From Plantago elongata (lineage: Eukaryota > Streptophyta > Magnoliopsida > Lamiales > Plantaginaceae), in assembly GCA_036897095.1 (NCBI GenBank), contig JAYMSP010000162.1, forward strand, positions 1-64,000: a stretch of DNA of 64,000 nucleotides, read 5' to 3'. The translations under genes were made by a program, and so were the position numbers. Each line of letters opens with the position of its first letter. Positions within the stretch are counted from its first letter, which is position 1. Shown here one piece after another: positions 24,196 to 36,195 of the stretch. Below the pieces are notes generated by a model. It saw nothing but the letters and a program-made list of their open reading frames with translations, was not told the DNA's origin and made no database searches.

Positions 24196-25849
24196 ATACT
24201 GAAAATCTTGAGATCGAGAGAATGCCATGCCCCCTTCAGCACGTTTAATAAAGTTTTAACGTTAGATTATTGCTCGACTCGTAGATTCGTAGTCATATAA
24301 CATCAAGTGCATTTACTCCAACATTTCACATCTACTAATTTGACAAGTAGGGTGAGCCCAAGCACAAAACTAAGAAAAGTGAATTTAACCTAACGGGCTG
24401 ATGACATATGATGATCATGCATGCATTTAGGAAATAAAAGGTGCCCTTCATTTAGAGGGGTCCCCTAAATTTTGCTCGTTATGGAAGATTGGCCTTCAGC
24501 TCATAAAGTTTTGTGCCACCAATAATCTCATCGTCATTCCAGTATCCAATGACCCAAGTACCACACCAGCTATATGAAGAAGCTACTGACATATTTTGGG
24601 TATTTAAAAAATCCCACTAATATTAGCTTTTATGAACTTATGGCTACGGGTTTTACAACCTTACTAAAAGTACTCTAAAACAATTGAGATGTCTCTAAAT
24701 AATTTTTGAAAAGCATGCATGTTTAATGCTATATCAATTGATTGGTGACAAAACTTATCTAATCTATAATGCCATCTTTGAAAGTAAGGGTCAAGTTGTT
24801 CTCTTTGTCCATACATGATACACCAAAGTCAAGATAAGTTTGATAACACTCAAAAATCAAAATAAGTTATTAGTTCGAATTCGGTGCGAAGGTTCTTTAA
24901 AAATCATGTTTCGTGTATGTTCACGTTTAAAATGATAATCTAAAAATAGACACTAATAAAATGTTTGCATGTGATTTAACATACCGAATTTTAACATGTG
25001 AAGTACAACTTAATTTTATGTGAGTAGAATAGAGTACTTAATAAGGAATTAAATTATATGTCAGACTTGAGTCGTCATATACCTCGAGTTTAGGTTGTTT
25101 TCCAAAGAGTTTAGTATACTCATGCTACTCTAGTTAAGTGCATTGGTATACAATGAAGATCTTAAATTATGTTACAATTTAAACGTATATTAATATAATT
25201 TTGTTGATTTTGTGAACTTTTTTAAACCAAACATACACTTTATACCTAAATCAAGTACGACAAACATACTCTAATCAAAGGCACATTCGCTAGGGCCATT
25301 GAAAGTGCCATGATGGATGAAAATAGTCAAGGAACAACTCATTGAACTTTTGTTTGGGCTTTATATTCTTTTATGCACTAAGAAGGTTCATCGAGCCAAA
25401 CAAAAAGGGAAGAAAAAGTTCAATAAAAGTGAACCATGTTATGTATGATATGTAACTCCAATTATTAACTCAACTATTTGGTCCGATCTTTCTTCATCAT
25501 ATATATGTACGCCTAAAGTGTGTGCCCATCATTATAATTTCACATTCATTTAATTGTATTGGTCACAACTCACACGAGCCTCACTAGAGTTGATTATGGT
25601 AAAATACAATGGTTCTTATCACATGAGAATCTTGCGTAAGGTACTCAAGATTTATCCACTTATGAATGTCCAGTCATTTTGCGGGAGATATAGACTTTAT
25701 AATAGGATAATTTGAGTGGAGGATGTAGTATGGCTAAATGTGTTTCATTTAATCATTTACATGATGTAATTTAATCAAAAGTTCTTTTGGTTACAATATT
25801 CACTTCTACTCCATAAGTCAATATCAAACTCAGTGTTTAAATTTATTTA

Positions 25850-25920
25850 TTTTTTAAACGATAAGTGACTCAAATCCCGACCTGTTTACATGTTAAATTC
25901 ACTATTATAGATTAATGCGT
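25850..25920 (-). mobile_element. tRNA-derived SINE fragment, inverted
   Basis: Read on the minus strand: AACAGGTCGGGATTTGAGTCAC, then TTATCGTTTAAAAAATA. This matches the B-box side and tail of the 24.1-kb copy. Confidence 0.5.
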
Positions 25921-27784
25921 AAAGGGAAGTTGATATGAGTAAAAGTAACTTATGATACCTGATGGCCGGTGCTGTTTTAGTGCACACCGGGTAGATTATT
26001 TGTAGGATATGAAAATTTGAAAATGAGACATTAGCAGTGAACTTGAATCTAAGCTTGCATCAGCATTTGATAAAAGGCAACGAGCTAAGGCCCAAATTTT
26101 GTAATCGTAGGCCCAATGCATAGTAGACAAGAGTCAAGTTAACTTGAACTTCAGTAGCCCATTGGGTGACACAAATTTGATCTATGGATCGGATGTACTT
26201 CCCTAATCATTGTGACACTCTGATTGATACTGTTTTTGGAGGCATTGGTGGCAACACCGAAAAGTAGTGATCGATTGTGAACTTTTGTTGGTTTATGGTA
26301 TAGCGTGTTGGTTTATTTGTGTGAGTATTAGATATGACGGGAATTCGGGGTGGAATGGAAGTATACTCAAGAATATTAAGGTGAAGTGAAATGTTCAAAT
26401 GAGTAAATACTCAAGTGTAGATTTTGCAAAAAATAACATTTTTAGGGTGCGGCTGCTTCTGGGCCAAACCTCCTATCTCCACTCCGATTGCTGATAATGC
26501 AATGTAGCTGGAGATTGGCAGTTCAGATGCACGACCCAACCCATAAAGAAACTGGGCCGAACTAATTAAGCAATCGTGCCTCATAAACCCATAAAACCAG
26601 TGAAGATGGCCCAATTAGTTAGCAGTCCAAATCTATGAGTATTGTTGATAGTGGCCAGCCCAAACATAACTTCTGAAGTTCAATTCCACATTCACCAACA
26701 ATCCCGACCCAAGTATCACATAACTGGATTTGTGTAGGGTCGAATCGACTAGGATAGTGAGTTATACAAAAATAAATTCAAAGTCAATCGTAATTAATCT
26801 GGAACTCGAGAGGTAATTGCTTATTAAAAAAAGTCCGATTTGGTAATTAGACTTTTAGCACAAAAAATGAGAGTGCTAGTTTGACAAAAACTTAAATATA
26901 TAGGTTGTCTGTTCCGTCTTAAGTTTTTTATTTTACCATTTTTATTGTACTAATTAAAACTTTTTATTTTCATTTGTATTTATTTTTAATCCAATTTAAA
27001 AATAAAATATTTAAATTATAGTTCAAAATTATATTTTATGATATTCAGTTATAAATAAAAGTATTCTTGTTTTATTATTTTATAAAAAATATTTTTATCT
27101 TATTTTTTAAATTAAAAAAGTATTCGGAAACTTTAGTACATGACAAAGTATTAAATATGGTGGATTGCATTTAGTAGATCGAATTGGATATTGAAAAATG
27201 GTTCACGTGAGGTCACTTAAATCGAGTGGGACAGATCTACAGCAGGCTCACATGCGTTTCCCATTGTTCCATAAACCTATTTTGTCCATTTATTTGCTAC
27301 CCTGCTAGTAGAACTACCATTGTGTACTTCAACATTTAAGTCATAGTAGTTCATTCGTATCGTATCATGATAAACTTTTCATTTCAAACGTGGATCAAGA
27401 GATATGAAAGTGAAATTTTTTACCCAGAATGATAAAAACGTAAAGAAAAAATCCATACTACTTGTTCATTAATAAAAATGAAAATGAGAAATTTTATGTG
27501 AGATGATTGAGAAATAAAACGAAATTATTCTGGAGTAGCATTGGGATGAAAAGAGAAGGTTCCTATTCAGTTTTTGGACTCATCGTTTTCTTTTACTTGT
27601 CAAAAGTTGAAACTTGAAAATGATGATAATCCACTGAACTATTTCATTAATGAACCAATCATAGTAATGCATACTTAATAGATTGTAGATGTAGACCCCA
27701 TTGGAATAAATATTTTGCAAGCAAACTTTATAGTCGAAATACAAATACTACTCAAAACAAGACAATCTCAAAACAAAACAAAAA
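25921..27784. other. Intergenic and upstream region of the PR-1-like gene
   Basis: The segment 26440-26740 is less AT-rich and contains GGCCCA/TGGGCC words, but no coding frame is recognised; the 67-codon frame at 26411-26614 has no known domain. A short A-rich leader (27745-27784) precedes the PR-1-like ATG. No clear TATA box was identified. Confidence 0.4.
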
Positions 27785-28282
27785 ATGGTGGGAGTGAAGA
27801 TCTTGTCAACATTCACTTGTCTCCTCTTCTTCACCAGCCAATGCTCCTCCGTCACCACTCCGGCCGACGAATACCTTGCTGCACACAACGAGGCGAGAAC
27901 CGCAGTTGGTGTAACCCCCCTGCAATGGAGCCTGTCCCTAGCCAAGTCTGCCAGCCTGACAGTAAGACTGCAACGTGACAAGCAAAACTGCACCTTTGCC
28001 AACTTAACCAATAGCCAGTATGGCGGCAACCAGCTCTGGGCCGGTGGACATGCCGTCGCGCCACGTGCCGTGGTCGAGAATTGGGTTGCGGAGAAGAAGT
28101 TTTACGACTATGCGAAGAACGAGTGTGCACCGGAACACCAGTGTGGAGTCTACACACAGGTGGTATGGAAGAAGTCAGCTGAGCTGGGTTGTGCTCAGGC
28201 TGTGTGTCCTAACCAGCATTCTAGTTTGACTGTTTGTTTCTATAATCCTCCTGGAAACGTTGTTGGAGAGAAACCTTATTGA
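27785..28282 (+). CDS. Secreted PR-1/STS14-like CAP-domain protein
   Basis: Intronless, 165 residues, the usual PR-1 length. Residues 1-22 form a signal peptide (hydrophobic TFTCLLFFTS, Cys-Ser-Ser near the cut). The CAP domain follows: HNEAR (34-38), PLQW, NLTNSQYGGNQLW (73-85), NWVAEKKFY (99-107) and CGVYTQVVW (120-128). The six cysteines at 69, 114, 120, 136, 141 and 151 would give the three family disulfides. PR-1 proteins are apoplastic, bind sterols and limit oomycetes. Here Val122 stands where classical PR-1 has the His of CGHYTQVVW, and the C-terminus CFYN-PPGNVVGEKPY keeps the CAPE-like peptide but not the CNYx motif before it. Together these place it nearer STS14-type proteins than basic PR-1. 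N73 is a possible glycosylation site (NLT). Confidence 0.93.
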   Translation: MVGVKILSTFTCLLFFTSQCSSVTTPADEYLAAHNEARTAVGVTPLQWSLSLAKSASLTVRLQRDKQNCTFANLTNSQYGGNQLWAGGHAVAPRAVVENWVAEKKFYDYAKNECAPEHQCGVYTQVVWKKSAELGCAQAVCPNQHSSLTVCFYNPPGNVVGEKPY

Positions 28283-28394
28283 GTTGTCCTTGTTTCTTGT
28301 TATGTCATCTGATGATGATTATGGAAGTTTAGCTTCTTCTACTCTGAATTCTGATTATGTAATTCTAATCTTGGGATTTATCCCCTCTTGTTGA

Positions 28395-28400
28395 AATAAA
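28395..28400 (+). terminator. Polyadenylation signal of the PR-1-like gene
   Basis: AATAAA, 113 bp past the stop codon, in an AT-rich 3' flank. The neighbouring minus-strand gene ends at 28939, so the two genes are convergent with about 650 bp between stops. Confidence 0.6.
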
Positions 28401-28938
28401 GATAGTTTAGTACTACTCAGTACTCAGTAACAAATTATTCTAATCATTAAAAAATAGTTGTTCTTTATTTCAAACATTTTTAGATTCTTTTAAACAGGTT
28501 AATAGCAGGTCCTGTTTTCTTCAGGCATTTAGTTAATGCTTCTGAAATCTGATGCAGATAAGCAACGATTATTTTTGAAAAAGATGTTTATGATGCAGGC
28601 ATAGCAGTTTTTGTTTTTGTTACCGACAGAGAAGGGCTATGCCGTTAACAAAAATTGTTGCGAACAGGCTTAGCCTGGTTAAACTCGATTATTTTTCACT
28701 CACCAAACTCGAAAATTTATTCGATTAGACTAAAATGGGCACCAGAACTATATATACAGCTAGAGATGGAAAACCATCTAGTTGTTTGACAGATAACAAA
28801 GAGCTGCCAGAACCGCAAAAAGCCATGTCGATGCATCTACATTCTAGCTCAAATGAGAACCTAGAGCCTATACTGAAATACGGAATGTAAAAGGCATGTA
28901 CTTCATGAAAGAGGGAAAACAATCATTCCAGATCTTGT

Positions 28939-31900
28939 TCACTTCACAAGGTCTTTCAGTATGAGATACCTGAATGTGAAATTGTGAGGTACCCATTCAA
29001 TGTTCTTCCGCGACTTTCCTAGCTGGCGTTTCTTGATGCTTTTTCTCAGGGAGTCGGGTAAAGATTTTTGGATCATCTCCATTATGCCAGCAGGGCATAG
29101 TCCAGAGTCCTTTGAGAAGGATTCAACGACCTTTGGCATGAGGATCTTCTGATCTTTCCGAACACCAAATGTCGCTCGGATATAATCTTCTTTTGCTGTT
29201 TCCAGCTCTTGAATTACTCTCTTCGGTGTGTAAACGCGAAGCTATAAACAAGAAATAAAAATGTGTAAATTTGGGATGTGTTGTTTAATTTGGCTTTTTT
29301 TATGATCATATACTGGCATGACGCGATGAAATATTCTCTGATTTCTTACCGCAGGATCAGAATGACTTCCAGAAGAAAGCGCAAAGTACAGAAGGGGCTC
29401 CGGACGTTCAATTGCATATGCTTGCCGCTCGTCACCGACTTTAAATTTTGATTTTGAAGCGAGTAACAGCCGAAGCCACTGCATCAAGAGCCACGACAAT
29501 AAGAACATAGTTTACAACTTATATTCAGCAAAACAAGAAATGATCAAATTAGTTACTGTATGTGACAACAAATTCAGACACAAATGTTGGTACATTTCCT
29601 ATTAATCTGCATCATTTCAAGTTTGCAAAGCCTGAATTAGCAGCTAAAGACATATAAACCCATGTGGATCAGTGCATACCTGGCTAGGACGTGATAATCG
29701 GCATCCCAGTATAGAACTTTGAATTACATCTGCACTCACTATTTGACCTCCAACATTATAAGCGGCCTAATAAACAGAAACATTAAATATGTTAGTACTT
29801 GCAGAATGTAGTATCTCTAAGACCAAGAAGAAAATCTGCTCTATTACCTTCAGAAGTAGAAACATGCGCTTCATATTGTTTTGTGGGATGCCATATGCCA
29901 GAAATGCCTGTTACAGTACACAAAACAGTTAGCTCCCAAGTCTGAGATAATTAGTCATCCTTCGGAGACATAATGTTTGTTGGTTAAGGTATTTACATGC
30001 ATCACCAAAGCATTATGCACATTGATCCAGAATGACATCTTCTCCTCGTGTGACATCTTCTTAGGATCAACATCTTCCAGTCGAGATATAAGAGACCTGC
30101 AAAATACAAGTCAATGACCTATCCAGCTTAAAGCATAAAAATGAAATTCAATCAAGTAAAAATCTCACCGGAAATTCTGTAAAAGGTGTTCAATATCACC
30201 CAACTTCTGATTATCCCGGTATATAAAATGTACTTCAACCATTGTGCTGTAAGGACCACTGAAATCTTTAAGTCCTTCCACGTGGAAAGGATTATCTAGT
30301 CTAACATCGAATGAAGAATCATTTCCCACTCCAGGACTCCACAAGTCATATTGATCTTTAGGAGAAAACGCACTTATGGATGATAAAGATGAACTTGGGG
30401 ATGAGACGCCACGATTTGATACAGGCGGATCAGCAAGCTTGCAGTATATGTTGGATATACACTTGACCATTTCTTCAGAGAGCTTGTTTGGTGTCTCAGG
30501 AATATGATCCGAAATACGAGTACCAAGATGCTCCGCCAAACTGATTACATTCGAAGAAGCACTTTGTGCATACTATAAGAAATTAAGAACACAGAAAACT
30601 TTGGTTAGTCCTTGGACAAAACATGAATGAATTATATTATCATCCTAAAATTATTATATCAATGCAGTTATAAGGCCAATAGATAAGCTTCAGCTACCTC
30701 CATCATGGATAGTGGCTGAGAATGGCAAGCACGCACTTTCCCCACGTCCTCGTCTATAGGAGAGCTTCTATTTACCACAGCTGAATGTTGATAAAGTGCA
30801 GACTGAGACCGCTGAACACCAGAATCCAGAAGCTGGTCATTAGACGGACCACCAGCATCTGTCCTTGAATTAGATAGCATCTGAGCCTCAGCTTCTGGTG
30901 CACCGTTCTTGTTTGCAGATGCTGTATTGGCAAAATCTAAGCGCCTCCGTCTTGGTGTTGTTAATGGTGAATGTAACCCTTCAACTTTCTTTGATGGTGA
31001 TAATGAAGAGGTTTGTTGATCTTGATCAAATGCTTTCCGGTAAAGAGCAAGAAGATATTGTTCCAAATGTCCAACTTCAAACTCCAATAGGGCAATCTCT
31101 CTAATTAGTTCTGTTGCTGGCTGGAAAGTAAATAGAAAAACCCTTCACTATATCGAATTAAGTATGATCTATTAACACAACAACAAACAACATAGCATGA
31201 AAACTGAGGATGTCCCTACATCTGTAGTACATGTAGTTTATAATCTTGCTGCCCAAACAAATAAGATCTGAAAAAAAAAAACGAAAAATCATAAAAGAAG
31301 CCCATAGATGGCTACCTTAGGAATTACAGCTTCATTTGTAAATTCATGGGAGGAAGCCCTATAACCCAGTGCCTTCTCCAGGGCACCTCGAACAGAAACT
31401 TGATCATGCAACCTCTTCTCAAGCAACAATATCTGCACAGCCAAGGGAAGTAACAGATTTTATTCACATAGCTGTGCCAGAGACTTATACAACAGTCGCA
31501 CAATAGAACATTACATACCTCTTGCCTCAAACATTGTTGAATTTCAGCATTTGATGAATGTTTCTTCTTGTTATCAGAGCAGCCATCAAAGTGCTCCATA
31601 TCCTGGAAAAAGGAAAATGACAGTAAAAATATCAAACACTAAATAGTGGTCCACTTTATTCAAGAATCACAGCAAGGGCACCGAAGGAATGCTAACCAGC
31701 TTCTGTCGATGAGCTGCTTCTATTGTTTCACCAGGACTAGATTCCTCTGTTCCTCTCTTATCAGGAAAGCTGCAATTGCAATAATAACCCATCACGAAAC
31801 AGAAACATAAACAGAGGGAGAATTTCAGTCTCCTACAATTACCTACTCTACCCATATGTCACTCCTACACAACTACACAAGTTGATCCATATAACATAAT

Positions 31901-32285
31901 TTCTAAAGAAGAGCCGAATGAACTTCGATGCCCAAGTAATAAGATAGCCAAATGGAACATAAATAGTTAAATACCAGACCTAAAACCCCCATTCAACATT
32001 TCACACACATCATATAAAGCTTCACTCATTTTTCCCAAGAAAAATTGCTTTCAGTCTTGCACAGAGAACCTAAGAAGAGCTAGAATTAAGCACTCATTTA
32101 CTCTTATACTGGACTTATAAGCATAGTTATCTAATCCCCATTTAATGATGATTCAACAAAAAAATTAGACAGAAATTGAAGAAAACATGTAGAGACACCA
32201 AATTAATGCCAAGATTGTACCTTTTAGACCGCCTGTGTGCAGCCAGCCCAAGCAATTTACTGCTGCCAAACTTTTCCATATCCAT
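28939..32285 (-). CDS. MIP1-type leucine-zipper plus DUF547 protein (11 coding exons)
   Basis: Coding exons on the minus strand: 32285-32221, 31769-31697, 31602-31519, 31432-31316, 31120-30698, 30572-30169, 30096-29997, 29907-29848, 29766-29680, 29478-29350 and 29241-28939. Every intron is GT-AG and all phases close, giving 614 residues from MDMEKFGSSK to FRYLILKDLVK. A coiled coil at about 66-143 (ILLLEKRLHDQ, EIALLEFEVGHLEQYLLALY) is the Lzipper-MIP1 region, named after an Antirrhinum partner of MADS factors. A Ser-rich linker follows, then DUF547 at about 390-540 (KMSFWINVHNALVMHAFLAYG, YNVGGQIVSAD, RPEPLLYFALSSGSHSDPA) and a basic tail. The biochemical role is unknown. An acceptor directly before the ATG and another at about 32385 suggest spliced 5' UTR exons. 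Upstream, 32400-33000 holds the presumed promoter. Confidence 0.93.
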
Positions 32286-33084
32286 CTCTGCAAAACCAAA
32301 CCACATTTCACTAATTAACCAATAAATGCAGAAAAAGCTCAAGGACAAGCAATGAATACAAGAAGAATCATTACCTTCACCAGCCCTGTCAAGATTGAAT
32401 TTTTATGACATTAAATGAAACAAGAGTCAAAAGGGTTGCTGAAAAACCTCAGCAGTCAAAACCCCATTGTCTTTTTTCAGCTACACTCCAGTCTGGAAAA
32501 CGGATGAGCATACGCAAAAAATCCGTTAAAGGAAAAAGAGTTTCTTTTGACTACTCCCTTAATCTTTCACTCGTACCAACAAAACTTGTTGCTGAAACTG
32601 TGGCTTTTAGGCAATGTGTGACTTTCTTGGTGTTAAAAGAAGCAAAATAAGTAAGCTTTGGTTTGCTTTTCTTATCTTTTCTATTTTGCTAGTAGAGGAA
32701 CGAAAGTCCAATGCTTTAGTAATGTCAAAGTGCAGAAAAGACGAAAAGTGAGAAGAAAATGCAGGAAAAATGGTGATTATTGAGAATCTGTAATTAGACA
32801 AAGGAAAAAGAGTTGAGATTTGGGATCAATGATGGAAACCCACATTCCGTTTCAATTGCAAGTGGGAGTTGGTGTCTGAGTTGTTGTCCCTTAGCCAAAT
32901 ATATACTGCTGAGTTGAGAGAGCACACTATTATTTTGCAGTTAATAACCCCTGCTATTTATTAGGGCTAATGGGTTCATTACTCTATTCTGCACGAGGAT
33001 TATTATTTGCATTCCGATATTACAAACGCGCTATACACATTTATGAAATGCATATGTACTAACCGGTTTAGGCCCTGTCATTTT
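32286..33084. other. 5' UTR and promoter region of the MIP1/DUF547 gene
   Basis: On the minus strand TTGACAG/GGCTGGTGAAG/GTAATG around 32371-32390 looks like a short non-coding exon between acceptor and donor. The plus-strand open frame at 32405-32650 (81 codons) has no family resemblance and overlaps this leader, so it is not called. Confidence 0.45.
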
Positions 33085-33530
33085 TAACTTAAAATTAATT
33101 TATTTAAGTTAAATCCAACTCAATTTAATTAGACTTTATACCTTACTTCAGTTCAGTTCAACTCAGTAAATTCAGTTCAGTTCAATTCAGGCTCGGTTCT
33201 TTTCAACTGAAATTTAGGCTGTGTTCTCTTCAACTGAAAATCACTTCAGTTCAGTTCAGTCGAGTCTAGTCCAGTTCAGTTCAGTGCAGTTCAGTTCCGC
33301 TCGGCTTAGTTATAATTTATACCTTACTTCAGTTCAATCCAGTTCAGCTCAGTCCAGTCCAGTTCAGTAAATCTCAGTTGAAGAGAACATAACCTTACTA
33401 AACTGAACTGAACTGAAATGAAATAAACTGCTAAACTCAACTGAAGTGTAGTATAAATTAGAACTAAGCTGAGCTGAAGTGAATTGAATTGGATTGAAGT
33501 AATTTTAATTTAGAGAGGACATAGCTTAAA
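33085..33530. mobile_element. Cluster of CAGTT-rich foldback (MITE-like) elements
   Basis: The best-defined unit, about 33210-33391, begins TGTTCTCTTCAACTGAAAA and ends CTCAGTTGAAGAGAACATA, an inverted repeat of about 17 bp. The interior is a run of CAGTT words with TATAATTTATACCTTACTTC in the middle. A partial copy in the same orientation lies before it (from about 33085), and one in reverse orientation follows it to about 33527 (ATTTAGAGAGGACATAGC). A further copy lies at 54.57 kb. No coding capacity; transposon superfamily unknown. Confidence 0.7.
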
Positions 33531-33864
33531 AGTTGTAGAACTTGTATAATACTGTAAACCACGTTATTCAGAAATTCAATTAGAACTCGTAGTATAACTC
33601 GATCAAATGTTTTTGATTTTTTTTTCGAATTACTCTTAGATTATAATGGTAAATGATGTAATAATCTTATATAACACGGATGTAAGAATTATATTTTATA
33701 GTTCATAATATAATGATCACAAAGTATTGGGAGAAACGGTATTTAGTTAAATTAACTAGAAACGAGATGAATTTGCAATTTGCCATTAAAAATGTGTTTT
33801 TCGCGAATCCGGGTCAATATCATTTATCGCGGATCCTCTTACGAATCAGGAAAAAAGATCCTCT

Positions 33865-34830
33865 CGATGTTTTAGATCATAGCCTTTTGAATTGAGATCA
33901 TAGCTATAGTAATTGAGATCATAGACAGTGTTGATACATAGTGTTTTTTAGTTGAGATCACAGTGTTTTGTGTTGACATCATATCCCTTTTTAGTTGAGA
34001 TCATAGTGTTTTGTATCGGCATCATACTATTTTTAGTTGAGATCATAGTATGTGTTTAGTATGATAACATAGTTTTTTAGTTGAGACCATAGTGTTTTGT
34101 TTAATATCATAGTCTTCTTAGTTGGTATCATAGTGTTTTAGTCTGATATCATATTGTTTTTAGTTGATTTTATAGATCACTCACAACATATAAAATAATG
34201 ACAAAAACAATATTCAAAATGGAACATATATCATTTCACTATATGTTGTACTACTATTCATACATCTGCAAAAAGAAAACGCTATCAACTTCATGTTCAT
34301 AAGTTTTGAGTTGAGATCATAGGGTTTTAATCTGAAATCATAGTTTTTTTTTATGTTGACATCATACTGTTTTAGTTGAAATCATAGTGTTTAGTTTGAT
34401 ATCATAGTTATTTGAGTTGATATCTTAGTCTGAGATCATAGTTTTTACATAGCAGTTTTAGTTGAGATCATAGTTTGTTTTAGTTTGATAATATAGTTTA
34501 TTTTAGTTGAGATTATCATTTGATTTTGTTGATATCATAGGTTTTTTAGTTAATAACTTAGTTTTTTAGTCTAAGAACATAATGTTTGGTTTGATATTAT
34601 AGTCTTTTTAGTTGATATTATAATATTTTGGTCAGAGATCATAGTGTTTTTTTAGTTGAAATCATAGTATTTGGTTTGATATCATAAATTACTCACAACA
34701 CATAAAATAACGGGATAAAAAAAGACTTTATTCAAGATGGAACATGTATCATTCGATTATATGCAATACTACTGTTCATACATATGCAAAAAGAAAACAA
34801 TATCAACTTCAAGTTTTTCATCTCTATGTT
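33865..34830. repeat. Nested repeat: GAGATCATAG minisatellite inside a ~510-bp duplication
   Basis: Units of about 30-40 bp built on TAGTTGAGATCATAGTGTTT, alternating with TTTGATATCATAG, fill 33865-34170 and again 34308-34685. Each block is followed by the same 137-bp non-repetitive spacer (CTCACAACA(T/C)ATAAAATAA ... GCAAAAAGAAAAC), at 34171-34307 and 34686-34822. The minisatellite therefore lies in a larger tandem duplication. All reading frames are broken by stops. Confidence 0.8.
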
Positions 34831-34972
34831 CATTGTTTGGTGACATTTAACTAAATATTTTTCTTCTTCATCAATGCTCTTGCCTCCCTTTACTAGATCT
34901 TTTCATCAACTTGTTTGTCGTATAACTTACTCAATACATTAAGGATATTTTTGAATTTATTACTTGAATAAC

Positions 34973-35001
<29 letters not shown>
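34973..35001. repeat. (TCA)n microsatellite
   Basis: About nine TCA units, followed by CCTCCTCC. Confidence 0.85.
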
Positions 35002-35003
<2 letters not shown>

Positions 35004-35019
35004 CCTCCTTAAATTGAAG

Positions 35020-35750
35020 GATTTTGTAACCTTGTGTATGGAAAAATAATAACATCAATGAACAATTATTTCATAGCAAACATAGAAGAAATTGTTGAGA
35101 TCATATGATATATTGGTGAGAAGATAGTACATGTACGTAACAACATAAGAGATACAGTAAAAACACAAAGATTATACATAATATTGTCGAAAACATAACA
35201 CAAAACAACTAAAAGATTTTGAGTGAAAACATATCACATATTTTAGAGAACATAGGTAATATTATTGAGAACATATCAAATATTGGAAAGAATATATAAA
35301 CGATTATACATTTTTTCAGAATTGATTTGATTTAAAACACAATTAAATCCTTATTGAAGCACGATTACACCCTGTGTATGCATAAACATCAACAAAAATG
35401 ATGAGCATTAACTTCAAAGCAAACATAGTATATATAGTTGAGATCATGGTATATATATGTGAGATCATAGTACATATGCATGAGAACATAGAAAATACAG
35501 TAGAAAACAAAATGCAAAATAATGTATAGAAAAACATAACACAAAACGATTGTCAGGTTTTGAATGAAAACATAGGTATTATTCTTGAGAACATAGCATA
35601 AACAGAATAAACATAGAAACGTTTTATACCTTTTTTTCCAGATTTGAGTTGATATTTGAGATCAGATCTTGAATAAAAACACTATATAATCCTTATGCAA
35701 TCATGACCACACATTTTAAATGCATAAACAACAATAACATCAATGAATTA
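35020..35750. repeat. Tandem repeat, unit about 340 bp, sharing GATCATAG words
   Basis: The segment from about 35025 (CTTGTGTATGG...AACATCAATGA) recurs from about 35369 (CCTGTGTATGC...AACATCAAC). Shared landmarks in order are CAAACATAG, GAGATCAT, GAAAACATAACACAAAACRA, TTTTGARTGAAAACATA, TTGAGAACATA and a closing ATCCTTATGCAATC-like stretch. A third, partial start appears near 35715. The GAGATCATA word ties this block to the minisatellite at 33.9-34.7 kb. Confidence 0.65.
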
Positions 35751-35979
35751 CCATTAAAACTCTAAAATATAGATTAATAGATTTAGATCAACAATGTACG
35801 TAAACAACAATGTACATAACTCGTAGTTTAAGTAGTTGTAGCTGTTTTTGACATCTACGAACAACAAGGAATGTAAACAACATGTAACTATCGATTCAAA
35901 CATGAAAAAACGATGAAAATAGTTAGGAAAAAGAGAAAAACTTTCGATTTCGATCGCGTTATTGGCTGAACTTGACAAT

Positions 35980-36195
35980 GTATGTTGCTAGCCCTTAGTT
36001 GGGAGAGAGATAGGCAATTTTTGATCGGAAAAACAGATTGATATCGGCTGTTTCTTATCTAGCTGTTAACCTTTGGTTGGGAGAGAGTTTTTTTAGAGAG
36101 AGAAAATTTAAGCTGAGGTTTTTCGCGTGATGATGCGTAATGAAGCTGAAGATCGGGTTATAACAGAGAGAGAGAGAGTGTGTGTGTGTGTAGCT
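35980..36195 (-). other. CT-rich block resembling a 5' leader on the minus strand
   Basis: On the minus strand the block is pyrimidine-rich ((TC)n and (AC)n near 36163-36193, CTCTCTCCCAACC near 36075 and again near 36000). This is the look of a plant promoter/5' UTR reading leftward into the repeats of 35.0-35.8 kb. No protein can be followed from it. It may be the non-coding end of a DNA transposon, but no matching terminal repeat was found. Confidence 0.35.

Noticed and set aside
26411-26614. 67-codon minus-strand frame in a less AT-rich patch
   Set aside because: No family resemblance; the patch looks like old repeat debris with GGCCCA words.
32405-32650. 81-codon plus-strand frame upstream of the MIP1/DUF547 gene
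   Set aside because: It overlaps the presumed 5' UTR exons on the other strand and has no domain.
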